From assembly GCA_022701365.1 (NCBI GenBank), contig JAKUHH010000080.1, positions 560,436 to 624,435 of the forward strand: a DNA stretch of 64,000 nucleotides, given 5' to 3'. This DNA is from Mycocentrospora acerina (Eukaryota; Ascomycota; Dothideomycetes; Pleosporales). The number at the start of each line of letters is the position of its first letter. Within the stretch, counting starts at the first letter, position 1. Positions 11,260-22,555 of this stretch are shown here, piece by piece. Position numbers and translations under genes: made by a program. A model generated the notes under the pieces. That model worked only from the letters and a program-made list of their open reading frames with translations, made no database searches and was not told the origin of the DNA.

Positions 11260-13062
11260 CTAGTACTCGGCCTCGACATCCGCCTCGCCCTCGAGCGAGT
11301 CAGCGGCAACCTCCTCGTAATCGCGCTCAAGAGCAGCCAAATCCTCACGAGCCTCTGAGAATTCACCCTCCTCCATACCCTCACCAACATACCAGTGAAC
11401 GAAAGCACGCTTGGAGTACATGAGATCGAACTTGTGGGACAAGGCAGACCAGGCCTCGCTGATGGCCGTGGTGTTGGACAACATGCAGACGGCGCGGTTG
11501 ACCGAGGCGAGGTCGCCGTTGGGGACGTTCTGGGGAGGCTGGTAGCAGATACCAATCTTGAAGCCAGTAGGGCACCAGTCGACGAACTGAACAGTGCGCT
11601 TCGTCTTGAGGTGGGCAATGGCAGCGTGGGTGTCCTTGGGGACGACATCACCACGGTAGAGCAGGCAGGTAGCCATGTACTTGCCGTTGCGAGGATCACA
11701 CTTGACCATCTGGTTGTTGGGCTCGAAGCAGGCGTTGGTGATCTCCATGACCGAGTTGGCCTCGTGGGCGGCCTTGGCGGCGGAGATGACGGGCGCGTAA
11801 GCGACGAGAGGGAAGTGGATACGGGGGTATGGGACCAAGTTGGTCTGGAACTCGTTCAAGTCGACGTTGAGGGAGCCGTCGAAGCGGAGCGAGGCGGTGA
11901 TGGATGAGACGACTGGGAGGGGGGGGAATGAGTTAGCAGGTGGATTGATAATAATGGTCATGACAGTCATGTATCATCAGAGAGGCATAGTACGTACCCT
12001 GGGCGATGAGGCGGTTCAGGTTCTCGTAGTTGGGGCGCTCAATGCCCAAGTTCCTGCGGCAAATGTCGTAGATGGCCTCGTTGTCGACCATGAAGGAGCA
12101 GTCGGAGTGCTCGAGCGTGGTGTGGGTGGTGAGGATCGAGTTGTAGGGCTCGACGACCGAGGTGGCGACCTGGGGGGCCGGGTAGACGCAGAACTCGAGC
12201 TTGCACTTCTTGCCGTAGTCGACGGACAGGCGCTCCATGAGCAGGGCGCCGAATCCGGAACCGGTTCCGCCACCGAACGAGTGGAAGACGAGGAAGCCCT
12301 GGAGACCGGAGCAGTTGTCGGCGACGCGGCGGACCTTGTCGAGGACCTGGTCAATGAGCTCCTTGCCGACTGTGTAGTGGCCACGGGCGTAGTTGTTCGA
12401 GGCATCCTCCTTGCCCGTGATCATCTGCTCGGGGTGGAAGAGGGAGCGGTAAGGGCCGGTGCGGACCTCGTCGACGACGTTGGGCTCCAAGTCGGCGTAG
12501 ATGGTACGGGGGACGTACTTGCCCTGACCTGCAGATGGGGTTAGTTCTTGTCATGTGATTGTTGATGTGCGTGTCGCGTGAGTGTCCATGCCATGCCGAG
12601 AGAGAGCGTGTCTGTGCCTGAGGCGTCCACGACGTGCCCAGACGGCAAGGAGGGTGGAGGCGAGGAGGGCCTACCAGTCTCGGAGAAGAAGGTGCTGAAG
12701 CCATGGTCGTCGTTCTTGGCCTTGCGCTCCTCGGTGAGGTAGCCGTCGGGCTGGATGCCGTGCTCGAGGCAGTAGAGCTGTGGACGGACGGGTCAGCACG
12801 CTGTCGTCGCGCAAGGCGGTCAGGGAGCTCGGCGGCGCCCCCTCCTTTTCGCGGCGACGGCGAGCAGGACGGGCGACGGGCAGCAGGGCAGGGCAGACTC
12901 ACCTCCCAGCACGAGTTTGCAATCTGGCAACCGGCCTGGCCGACTAGAGGCTCGCATGTCAGTGTCAATCCGATGGCACAGGGATGTAGCGCCCCGAGGC
13001 GGTCAGCGAGCTCGAGGGCGGACTGGCAGGGGCATACCGTTCAAGCTGATGACTTCTCTCAT
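11260..13062 (-). CDS. tubA: Alpha-tubulin
   Basis: This is the alpha subunit of the microtubule heterodimer. Five exons are 13038-13062, 12903-12943, 12675-12777, 11998-12528 and 11260-11912, giving 450 aa, the normal length. Tiny 5' exons encode MREVISLN, then VGQAGCQIANSCWE, the usual arrangement in filamentous fungi. Exon 4 carries the GTP-binding loop GGGTGSGFG, and exon 5 the alpha-specific C-terminal region FVHWYVGEGMEEGEFSEARE. The tail ends in VEAEY, keeping the terminal aromatic residue. The introns are 85, 146, 125 and 94 bp. Long antisense ORFs across the gene (for example 11840-12544 on +) are high-GC shadows. Confidence 0.97.
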
Positions 13063-13667
13063 TGTGGCGGCGGGGATGGGGATGGGGATGTGCGAGGTGG
13101 AATGGGCTGGCGGTGGGCGAGGCTGCAGCGGTGGTGGGAGACTGCGGGCGGTGGAGCAGCGGGCAGAGGATGCAGCTGTCGGGAGGGAGAGGTGCAGGCG
13201 GTTGTCGTGTGTTGGACCGAAGATTTGATCAGGGACGCGCTTGCCCAAAACATAGCAACACGGCCCGTGCGCCGCTGCCAGCAACCTCGCCCATTGCCCG
13301 CCCATTGCCCGCCCACTCCCTCGCCCGCTGCCTGCCCACGTCTGCGCCAATCGACTGGCTGGGCCTGCACAACCCCCGACACCAGGCACTGCACCGACCC
13401 CAGACGCCAGGCACTGCACCAACCACCAGCCACCAAACACTCCACAACACCAACACCCCCAAACACCACAGCACCACAACACCCCTCGACCACTCCTCCA
13501 ATGGCGTCAAGATAGAGTGCAGCCACCACTGCCACACACACACACTCTCTCCATACGTCCACCATTCATCCACTCACTCACTCACTCACTCACTCACTCA
13601 CTCACTCACTCACTCACTCACTCACTCGCCCACTCACCCACCCACCCACTCATCCACCCGCCCCAAG
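13063..13667. promoter_or_regulatory. Divergent region, alpha-tubulin / 243-aa membrane protein
   Basis: This 605-bp divergent region is G-rich near the tubulin start and C-rich further out. It holds a tetranucleotide array directly before the rightward gene (listed separately). The apparent long ORFs through it are compositional artefacts. No defined operator is recognised. Confidence 0.4.
13571..13627. repeat. (CACT)n microsatellite
   Basis: About 14 uninterrupted copies of a CACT/ACTC unit lie 40-100 bp upstream of a start codon. The array decays into CCCACTCA variants at its 3' edge. Its position in a 5' leader or promoter makes length polymorphism likely. Confidence 0.9.
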
Positions 13668-14567
13668 ATGCCCCTCCCTCCCACTCTACTCCACATCCTC
13701 ACATCCACAATCACTCTCGCACTCACGCTCACACTGGCCTCGACGGCAAATGCAAACGTCGAAAAGGCCATCTTCCTCGGTCCCCGCCCCGTGACGTTCC
13801 CCAATGTCCCTCCCGCCCTCGACGGCCTGCACCTGCCCACTCTGTCCCCGCTGCAGCCTGTCCTGTCCACCCAGCTCTCCGTGCATTTTCCCTCTGAACC
13901 CTCGCCCCGCGGCCTCGACTCGTGGTACCTTTTGGCTGGCCTGCAAGACGGGCAGAGGTACGAGGTGCGCATCTGCTGGCCTGCCACTGTGAGTGTGCCT
14001 GCTCTTTCCTGAACCAGCCCACACATGCACACACACATACACACACACATATAAATACACACACAAATGTATACACACACACACACTGACCAACCCCTAG
14101 CAACCAACCGACTTCTGGCTAGACACGTTCCCCATCCCCCACGTCTTCGACACCCCACATCTGCTAGTCTCGCTCGCCCACCACAGCCAACAGCTGCAGC
14201 ACCTCAATCTGGATGACAAACACCCTGCACAAGCATTCGCACAAGCCACGACCCAGTCGATGCTGTTGTTGCGCATCCAGGCAGCAGCGTCCTTCTACTC
14301 GACAAACCGAACCTTGATGGACTACCCTCCCCCAGTCGACGTAGACATTAGTGCGTACCAACCTCGTGACTCCTCAACTTGAAATCACTAACATGGCCAA
14401 CTCTAGTCCTCGACCCATTCATGCTGAACATCCTCCCCCGCTCCCTCGGTCCAGTTGCCGTATACATTACTGCAGTTGCAATTGGCGCCTGGTTCCTCTC
14501 TGCTTACATCTACCGCTGGCTTCTTCTCGCGGCCGCAGACCCACCCCAGAAACCACATACGGACTGA
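13668..14567 (+). CDS. Type-I membrane protein with signal peptide, unknown function
   Basis: Exons 13668-13988, 14101-14350 and 14407-14567 encode 243 aa. Residues 1-27 form a strong signal peptide (LTSTITLALTLTLASTANA). The lumenal part opens NVEKAIFLGPRPVTFPNVPP and contains SWYLLAGLQDGQRYEVRICW, a beta-sandwich-like segment. A single transmembrane helix near residues 203-231 is followed by a short basic cytosolic tail. I have seen this conserved architecture in filamentous fungi, probably in the ER, but I do not recall a characterised member. The first intron is a 112-bp CA-rich tract and the second is 56 bp. It is divergent from alpha-tubulin, with the next gene 62 bp downstream of the stop. 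Confidence 0.75.
14022..14085. repeat. (CA)n tract inside an intron
   Basis: Interrupted runs of CA dinucleotides fill the first intron of the preceding gene. They form the body of an otherwise normal GTGAGT..CCCTAG intron. Confidence 0.8.
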
Positions 14568-14629
14568 AACCCAGCATCTCTTGACATCAACCAATCAACC
14601 ACTTGACCAAAGCACAGCACATCACAGCC

Positions 14630-15049
14630 ATGTCTGCAGCTGGCGTACCCCCGCCTCCTCCCCCTCCCCAAAGAACCTCTTCTTTTGACGACCTCCCCGC
14701 CGAGCTCCTCCTCACCATCCACCAATATCTCGGTCTGTCAAACTATACCAACCTCGCCCTCGCCATCTATCCCACACTGCAACGCCACGGCCTAGTCCCC
14801 CAACTCACCATCCAGACGGTCCTCTGCATAACACGCGAGACACATCCGTTACACGTTGCAAGTGACCTGACCTCTGTGACCCAATTGCCCGTAGAGTTGT
14901 TTTTGCACATTGCAGACAACTTGGAGCCAGACGATGGAATTGCACTAATACTTGCCCTTGGTACAAGGTTTTGCCGTTTTATAGATACACCGAGTCGGGA
15001 GACAGCAGAGAGGCTCAGAGTGTGGGGGAGGAGGGGATGGAGGAGATGA
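14630..15049 (+). CDS. Small protein with two F-box-like motifs
   Basis: This is a 139-aa single-exon protein. After a proline run (PPPPPPPQ) come two similar helical motifs: FDDLPAELLLTIHQYLGL at about residue 20 and VTQLPVELFLHIADNLEP at about residue 86. Each resembles the LPxEL core of F-box-like domains. The rest has little recognisable content, and the basic tail ends RGWRR. I chose the ATG at 14630; the frame is also open from 14603, with an earlier ATG-like start giving nine more residues. The gene lies just downstream of the membrane-protein gene on the same strand. Function is unknown. Confidence 0.6.
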   Translation: MSAAGVPPPPPPPQRTSSFDDLPAELLLTIHQYLGLSNYTNLALAIYPTLQRHGLVPQLTIQTVLCITRETHPLHVASDLTSVTQLPVELFLHIADNLEPDDGIALILALGTRFCRFIDTPSRETAERLRVWGRRGWRR

Positions 15050-15462
15050 TTGATGATGTATAACAAAGAAAAGATGACCAGTAATGAGAAATGAGTAATG
15101 AACATGTCCGAGGCAGTGACAAGAAACAACTCGGCCAGACCAGAATAGACTAGACTTGACCATGTGTGCAGAACAAGGGAAATCACAAATAAACACTCTT
15201 TGATGAGAAGAAGTAGTCGTCATAGAATAACCATGAACTTTGAACACGATCATCTAAATCTTCTCACAATATTCCAGTTCTTAAACCCCACCCCCTTTCC
15301 CTTTCCCTTTTACGCCGCGCTATGCACCCAATTTTTCCAATCCTAGTCGCAAAAAAGAAATGTACTTCCCCCTCCTCCTCCTTAATCCATCCATTCATCC
15401 ATTTATCCATTCATTCATTCACCCACCCACCCCCCTTCAAACATCCTTCGAAAACCCATTCC
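15050..15462. other. Convergent intergenic region
   Basis: This 413-bp region lies between the small F-box-like gene and the RPC2 stop. It contains CATT/CCAT-rich low-complexity sequence at 15385-15435. No gene or RNA was recognised. Confidence 0.4.
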
Positions 15463-18400
15463 TCAAACATCCCTCGGAAACTCATCCTCGAGCCCAATCG
15501 TCACTTTGACATTCATGCTGCCCAGCTCCTGAATGAGCAGCTTGGCCGCATACGGCATGGTGATGCGCCGGACTGCCTTTTCCGACTCGCACAGCTTGCA
15601 GTATCCGCTGTAGCCCATTTGGCCGCCTATCAAATCCATTTGATTAGTATTTATACATATATACATATATATGTGCGTGTGTATTTGACGTAGGGAGGAA
15701 GGGAAGGAAGGGAAGGAAGGGAAGGAAGGGAAGGAAGGGAAGGAAGAAACACAACAAAAAAAACATACACTTTTCACAAACATCCACTTGATGCGCATCA
15801 GAGCTAATCATCAACCGCTCCAGCAACAACTGACTCGCTCCATACGCAATCAGACAATCGCGCTCCATCTCACCCAGGCGCAAACCACCCATTCGCGCCC
15901 TTCCCTCGGTCGGCTGTCGCGTGAGGATAGCCCGCGGGCCACGTGCTCGACTATGCATCTTATCCTGCACCATGTGCTTGAGCTTCTGGTAGTAAATCGG
16001 GCCGAAGAAGGTATAAAACTGGTGGGCTTCTCCCGTGATGCCAGAGCTGAGGTAGTCCTTGCCCGTGTACGAGAAGCCCTTTCCGACCAAAATCTCGGCC
16101 ATGTCTTCGACGCGGGACCCGCCAAATGCGGTGCCGTATTCTAGCGTCCCGTTGAGCACGCCTGCTTTGCCGCTGAGGAGCTCCATCATCTTGCCGACTG
16201 TCATACGGGATGGGAAACCGTGGGGGTTCATGATGATGTCGGGCACGATGCCGCGGTCGTTAAACGGCATGTCTTCTTGGTTGACAATCAGGCCGGTTGT
16301 ACCCTTTTGGCCGTGGCGAGAGCTGAATTTGTCGCCGAGTTCCGGACGGCGGGTTTGTCGCGTGAGGAGCTTGATGAGCGTGGTGCCTGCTTCGTTTTCG
16401 GTGATGCATACTTTGTCCACGTAGCCACAGTCTGGGAGCTTGTACTTCTCAGGCTTGTCTTTGTAGATGTTGGATGCAGGGCCTGCAGTGTCTTGCGGCA
16501 TGCTCTTGAGGAGGTAGGCGTCGCCCATTTCCAGACGCGCGCCGACCTGTGCGATACCGTCGAGACCAATGGCTTGGTGCATGGGCAATTCAGGGTTCAG
16601 AGCACCGGCGTTGATACGGTCTGAAGTTCCATTTGCATACGTCTTGAGGGGCATGACCACCTTCTTCATGACCTGGCAGCGACCAAAGCCGCGATCGCAC
16701 GACGCCTTATTGAGAATAAGAGCATCTTCAATATCGTATCCAGAGTAAGACATGACCGCTACAGTAGCGTTTTGCCCTGCAGGGAGCTTGTCGTATTTTG
16801 TGAGCTCAATAGTCCGGGTTTTGACCATGGGCTGCTGGGGGTAGACCATCAAGTAAAGAATCGTGTCTATCCGGTTGAACTGGTTATAGGCAATGGCGCC
16901 AATGGCTTGCTTACCCATAGCACATTGGTAGGTGTTACGAGGCGATTGGTTGTGATGAGGGTATGGGATAAGACCAGCGACAGCCCCAAGGATGGTAAAG
17001 GGTTCGATTTCGAGATGCGTCGTGTGCTGGTTGATATCCGCCTCCTTGAGGGCAATGTTTGTGTCGTTCTCCTCGTTAGTATCTAGGTACTCCACAAGAC
17101 CTCTGGTCAAAAAGTCTTCAAACTCCAACGTTCCTTTCCGCAAAGCCTTGAGATATCTTCCAGTAACCTTGGAGCGCTGATTCTCTACAATGATCATAGG
17201 TCGGCAAATACGACCTTCATCCGTGGCGAGATGCACTTCGCAGAAGTCATGGTTGATGTGAATGCTGGTAAACTCAGAGACGCGGCCCATCCGTCGCAGC
17301 TTCCGGAAGCTGTTCAGGAACAGCTTTGGCGTATCTGTAACAGCAATGGGTGTACCGTTCAGACAGACACTGTACACACCCTCAGCATGTATCTCCTCTC
17401 CAGTCTGCGAGCAAATATCCTCGGCACCAAGCATAAAGACAATCTTGCGCACCGGATCCTCGTCGTCCTCGGTTGTGATATGCGTCATCAGAGCCAAATT
17501 CTTGACCAGACCACACGCCTCACCTTCTGGTGTATCAGACGTGCACAGCATGCCAAACTGCGATGGTTGCAGCGCACGAGGACCAGACACCTTTCTTGTC
17601 TTCTCAAACTGCGACGAAATTCTCGTCATCATACCCAGCGCCGCAATATAACTCAGCCGACTCAAGACGTGCGTGACACCAGCCCTGTCCATCTTGAAAC
17701 GCTTCAGACTCCAATTTCCAGTGGAAATGGCACGCTCAATACCCATTGTGATGTGGTTCTTGTGCACGCTAAAGTGCGAAAACGCGTCGAATTCTTGCGC
17801 GCGGTTCTGCTTCTTGAGCACCTTGTCGATGCTGAGTTTGAAGTCGTGGTTGAAACGCTTGAAGTGGTCTTCGAAGAGTAGCGACAGCATCTGGCCAGAC
17901 AACTCAAGACGCTTGTTACCGACGTAATCACGGTCATCGACCAGCTTTGGGTTCTGCATGGCCATTACAACTCTGCGGGCCATGAGAGCGACGTAAAGCG
18001 CTTTTGGTCGGTAGTCTGTGCCTTCGACTGGTACGTGTGGCAGTACAACATTGGACAAGCATTCGATAGCCTCGAGGTGGTAGTGGCGCATGCGAGACGT
18101 TCCAAGCGGCTTCTTTGTCAATCGTACGCGGTGTCCGATGTACTCCAGCGCCTTCTCCTGCGTGTGAACTCCTTCTCTTGCACAAGCCTCAAAGTTGATG
18201 GCAAAGTTATCCTGGTACGCGCTGTCGTCGCCAGCAACCATGAGCAAGATCTCCTTGTCGGAATGAATACCCAACGCCTTGAGAACAAATACAATCGGGA
18301 CTTCTTCGGAGAGGGTATTGTGCCTCAAAAACATGAGGCCCTTTTTCTGAATGACGTATGTCTTTGTACGTCTCTCATGTGTCGAACTGGTAACACTGGC

Positions 18401-19377
18401 CTGCATGATTCCCTTTGCGCTCTCCACAATAACTCGATTCTTGTTCAACTGCTCCTGCACCAGAATAACCTTCTCTTGACCCCTGGTGATGAAGTAGCCT
18501 CCAGGATCCAGCGGACACTCTTCCATGACGGCCATTTCACGGTCGTTCTTGGATGCGAGCACACACTTGTTGCTCTTCAGCATAATCGGCATCCTCCCAA
18601 TCTTGATGCCCGTCCGCTTGACCTTGGCATTGCCTCTGGTGTACACAATGTCTACAACAATGGGCGCCGCATACGTCATGTCTCTAAGGCGGCACTCATT
18701 CGGGGTGATTGTGCTCTTGTGGTGGTCGAGGTCATCTTCCTCCTGGCGGTTGGGCGACAGGACGCGGATATCGGTGTACTCGAGCAGGAACTTGGGGTCA
18801 AAGTCGCTCCTCACGAAGCGGTTCGCCTTGATAATCTTCTTGAGTTCGACATCGACAAAATGGTTGTACGAGTCGACGTGCTGCTTCACAAGACCCTTGA
18901 CCTTAAGGAAGGCAGGCAGCAGATTCCACTTGTCGCGCGCCGTGTTGATGGGGTCGGAGAGACTCTTGCCGTAGTAAAAGGGCTCCAGCAGGGCGGCAAA
19001 CTCATCTTTGGCGTGGGTGGGGGGCGCGCGTCGTTTGCGTGGTTGCTCTGTTGACGTCGAGGCTTGCGGGTTGTCATCCTTTGGTGCAGATGTCGAAGCC
19101 TGCACACCACCACCACCTTCCGCCTCTTTGCCCCCACTTCCCTCAACCTGTGCATTCCCCTCCACATTCATGCCGTCCATCTCCATAACATCCTCGTCAT
19201 CCGCCTTCTCTACAGCACCAGCAGCACCGGCAGGCGCAGCTTTTGCCCCGCGCGGGGGAGCTCTCGGCTTGGGCTTTGGCTTTGGAGCTTCCTGCACACA
19301 CACACAAACGTCAGCTCTCTCGCTTGCCACTCCAACCGCTACAAGCTCGACAATGGTCTTACCTTTTTGCCCACCAT
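15463..19377 (-). CDS. RPC2: RNA polymerase III second-largest subunit (C128)
   Basis: This subunit forms the wall and part of the active centre of RNA polymerase III, which makes tRNA, 5S and U6 RNA in the nucleus. Exons are 19363-19377 (MVGKK), 15769-19291 and 15463-15626, giving 1233 aa. The splice joins are exact: the final intron splits a cysteine codon in the C-terminal zinc ribbon, restoring CEKCGQMGYSGYCKLC. The body has the beta-subunit landmarks GYFITRGQEKVILVQEQ, GMMTRISSQFEKTRKVSGPR, SYSGYDIEDALILNKAS, SSRHGQKGTTG and AHQVDVCEKC. The N-terminal extension is Lys/Pro- and Ala-rich and longer than in yeast (1149 aa). The protein ends GLEDEFPRDV. Long antisense ORFs are shadows. Confidence 0.96.
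15692..15747. repeat. (GGAAG)n / (GGGAA)n tract inside an RPC2 intron
   Basis: A tandem array of a GGGAAGGAA unit fills much of the 142-bp last intron of RPC2 (15627-15768). An alternating ATACATATATATG stretch follows. On the coding strand it reads as a polypyrimidine CTTCC repeat. Confidence 0.85.
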
Positions 19378-19902
19378 GACTGCGACTGCAAGCTTGGGGT
19401 GTGGTGGCGCGCAGGGAGAGTTCAGAGTAAATATTTTAGCGTCATGCGAGCCGGCGAGTCAGAACTGCAGGCTGGGGTGGGCATGGAATGCGGGCCAATC
19501 GGTAATCCGCAGTAAAGCTGCTGATGCGCGAGGGTGGGTGACCATCTGATGCTTGCCTGTTTTTGTAGTTGCATACCTGAAGCTCATGCTGTAGCCACCT
19601 ATTGGAAGGGATAGTGTCGAATTTGGTGTTTTTGTCAATACGTGATTGAACGTGTGCAATCCTCTCAGCACCAGCAGAATCAATTCGACTAGTGCCAGTA
19701 TTGAAGCCTTGAAACTACAAACACATACACACACATGTGCCCACATTGTAAACACCCGCTCCCATGCCACCTCAAAGCAACCCAGCGCTAGATCCAACTT
19801 GCAAGAGCCTCCTCCAAGCCCATATTATACAAAATTTAGCCATATCCAAACAAGCTTAAATGGCAGACCTCCCAAAGATTGATGTCCAGAGCCTGGTCTC
19901 TA
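19378..19902. other. Intergenic region between RPC2 and the RS-rich gene
   Basis: This 525-bp stretch holds the RPC2 promoter and the 3' end of the next gene on the same strand. No recognised motif or gene is present. Confidence 0.4.
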
Positions 19903-21743
19903 CTAGAACGCAGCCCCCCCAATCTCACCCTCCCCGCTCAACCTTCTCAGCGAGCCCTCGGCAAGGTCAACTCTCAGTTGCGCAGTCTCAGCGTCCCTCT
20001 CCAGCGCATCCCACTCCCTGAGCTTCTGCCTCTTTGCATCCTCCTTTTTGTCAATCATCTCTCGTAGCTTCCTTGCCTCTTCTTCCAACTTGAGAATCTT
20101 GCTCTTGTCGTACAGCTCTGGAGCCTTTTGCCCGCCAGGAATTTCCTTGGGAAGGTCAGATAGATGATCGCGGAAGCGCATAGTGCGTGGGTATGTGGTA
20201 GCTGTTGAGTTGCTGGAGCCACGGAATGGGGGTGCAAAGGGGGTTGGACCACTGCCAGCGCCGCGAGGGCCAGATGGCGCTCCACCAGCACCACCAATAC
20301 CACCACCAACACCACCACCGCCATAGAAGCCACCACCTCGAGGCCCTGAGCCCCAGGAACCACGGCGTGGCGCCTGATTGGAGAAGTCGCGAGGAGCATC
20401 GTAGGCAAAGCCACCGCGGCCCCCACCTCGGGGCCGTGTAGGTGCAGCGAGCACAGGATTACTTGCTCTGGGGAATGCCGAGGGCTGTGTGCTGGGATTG
20501 GCATTGGCGGGGCCAACAGGCGGCGAGATGGCAGGGGTAGGATATGTGCGGCTTGATGGGCCCGTTGGCGGAGCTCTCGAGAAATTGCTGTCGCCGTTGC
20601 GGTACGAGGCTGATGGTCCTGTGGGAGGGGCAAAGTCTCGGTCTCCACGTGGCCCAGTCGGGGGGCTTTCTCTTCGTCGCGGAGGTGATCGCTCTCGCTC
20701 GCGAATGTGTTCCCGGCCCCGGTCGTAGTCTCGTTCACGGTAAGGCGACCTTGGTGGCGGTGCAGTGTCTCTTGCTGGCCTGTCGTCCACTACTACAAGG
20801 GCAGCTCTGCTAGGGTGAATTGGAGGTGGGGAGGAACGGCGCGAGGTCGCTGCAGAGTCTCTGCCTGATGGCTCATTGGGCGCATACGAAGGTCTGGCAG
20901 GAGAAGGAGAGCGGCGACTCCTCCAAGTATCCGCAGCAGGTGGCTCGGCACGGTCGCGTCTGGGCGAGGGAGAGCGGCGTCGATATTCGCGTGTGTCACG
21001 GACAGGTGAGAAGCGGCGGGGGGGGCTTGTCCTAGTCAGCATACACTTATTGCAACTCGCATCGCATTGCATACCTGTTGACCCTCGACCGCGGCTCCTC
21101 GTAGCGGTTTGACCGCACAGGCGAACGCGCCCGACTCCTAGCCGGTGAGATGTCGCGCTCCCTGGGCGGGGGAGACCTGTCTCGAGGGCGCGGCGAGCGC
21201 GTGTACGAATCATAGCCGCCACGTCGCGGTGACCTCGGTCTGTCGTTCCTGAACCCGTCTCGTCTGGGCGACACTGCGCGCCGGGGCGGAGAGCGCGGCC
21301 TTGCCCTCCAGTTGTCGTCGCGCCGGGGGCTTCGTGACCGTCGTCGGACGACAGGCGAGCGACTGCGGGGACGCGACGAGCGAGCGCCAGGAGTGTACGT
21401 GTCGGCAGAAGCTAGGCCACGGCGAGGAGGGGGAGAGCGGCCAGTACGGTAGCTGTCGCCGCGCGGGCCGGGCGAGCGAGCTCGGGGACCTGGCGAACGA
21501 GGACGGGGGCCTGGCGAACGCGGACGGGGACCTGGCGAACGCGGACGGGGGCCTGGCGAGCGTGGACGAGGGCCTGGCGAGCGTGGGCGGTACGTGTTGG
21601 AGAATCTGTCGTCTCTGAGCAGCGCATTAGTCATTCGAACAGCATGCAGGAGCCAAGAATTGCTCCCAGGACTGGTGCAGTGCTCACTGGGGCTGGACAA
21701 ACCTTCGCTCGCGCTCCCGGTCTCTCTCGCGGTCTCTGTCCAT
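19903..21743 (-). CDS. RS/RGG-rich nuclear protein, probable splicing or mRNP factor
   Basis: Exons 21703-21743, 21075-21614 and 19903-21031 encode 569 aa. The N-terminus MDRDRERDRERERR leads into six tandem RPRSPGP heptads. About 250 residues of RS/SP dipeptides follow (RSRSPVVRRRSRSPRRD), then a Gly-rich RGG/GGFYGGGG region near residues 390-450. A conserved C-terminal coiled coil contains RTMRFRDHLSDLPKEIPGG and LEEEARKLREMIDKKEDAKRQKLREW. This composition is typical of phospho-regulated splicing or mRNP proteins in nuclear speckles. No RRM or PWI domain is seen, so a specific name would be a guess. Introns are 88 bp with a CTAAT branch site and 43 bp with CTGAC. Confidence 0.8.
21464..21589. 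repeat. Six tandem 21-bp coding repeats (RPRSPGP)
   Basis: Within exon 2 of the RS-rich gene, six near-identical 21-bp units encode RPRSPGP, the last with RARSPGP. Each unit offers an SP site for proline-directed kinases. Confidence 0.85.
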
Positions 21744-22555
21744 TTTCGCGTCAAGGCTGGGCGGGAGACGTGTCTGCAATGCTGCGAGGAGTGGCGGGGG
21801 GAAAAGCAGCCGGTTGCACGTCTCGATGGCGGGTGCACGTCGTGCCTGGCGTCTGGTCGCTGCCAGCGTCGAGAAAAGTGAGTTTCATCTTCCAAGCCAC
21901 ACGATCCTGTCACGTGCCCGTCTGCAAACGTACGGCGCCCAGACCATGGGACAAACACTGGAATGTCACCAAGACTTCTTTGTGCCGTCAGAATGTCGAG
22001 GGCGAGTGTATAAATAATGTCAGCAATGGGCCCGTGCAAGTTCGGGCGCACACATGGGGCGGTGAGTCGTTCTTTATGCGTCGTTGGGCGGCAGTATCTG
22101 AATCCACCTCACGACTACCTGTCTCGACTTGGTACCCTCCGCTTCGTTCCATCTCCCCGTCAGCCAGCCTCTGCTGCAATCAGTCTTGTCATCTTGCCTC
22201 GACTCTCTGCTCCCATGGAAACAGCTTGGTCTGCCTCTACAGAGAAAAAGCCTTCTTGTGATCCTGTCCTCGGAGCTCCTACCAAATCCCACGTCTTGAC
22301 TCGTCACTAACAAATGTCCGTTCTTGTCTTCAGCAGATGGCTGCAAGTATCTTCAGCTCCATTATATGCATCTGTTATCTCAACCCGTCCGCTGCTGCAT
22401 GCAACGCCATCACCCAATGCCGAAGTCTGGACCTTCTTCTTCCTCAAGTTCCTAAACGCCAACTCGCCGTGAGAGCTCGGGAATCCTCGAGCCCAAAAAG
22501 AAATTCTTTTGTACAAATATCCACCTCCTCATACCGCCGCTCGTCACCATCACCC
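21744..22555. other. Intergenic region, no gene seen
   Basis: About 0.8 kb lies between the RS-gene start and the SF3b2 stop, both on the minus strand. Open frames (for example 21644-22261 on +) have no family signature and look like chance ORFs. Confidence 0.4.

Noticed and set aside
11840..12544. 234-codon plus-strand frame antisense to alpha-tubulin
   Set aside because: It lies opposite high-GC tubulin coding sequence, has a Val/Asp/Gly/Glu-biased composition typical of reverse-complemented codons, and crosses tubulin introns.
13062..14012. 316-codon frame reading from the tubulin promoter into the membrane-protein gene
   Set aside because: Only the part from 13668 has a signal peptide and conserved sequence. 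The upstream part translates the G-rich promoter and CACT array.
18035..19054. 339-codon plus-strand frame opposite RPC2
   Set aside because: It is a shadow of the RPC2 coding strand. Its residues show no domain and its limits are set by the sense codons.
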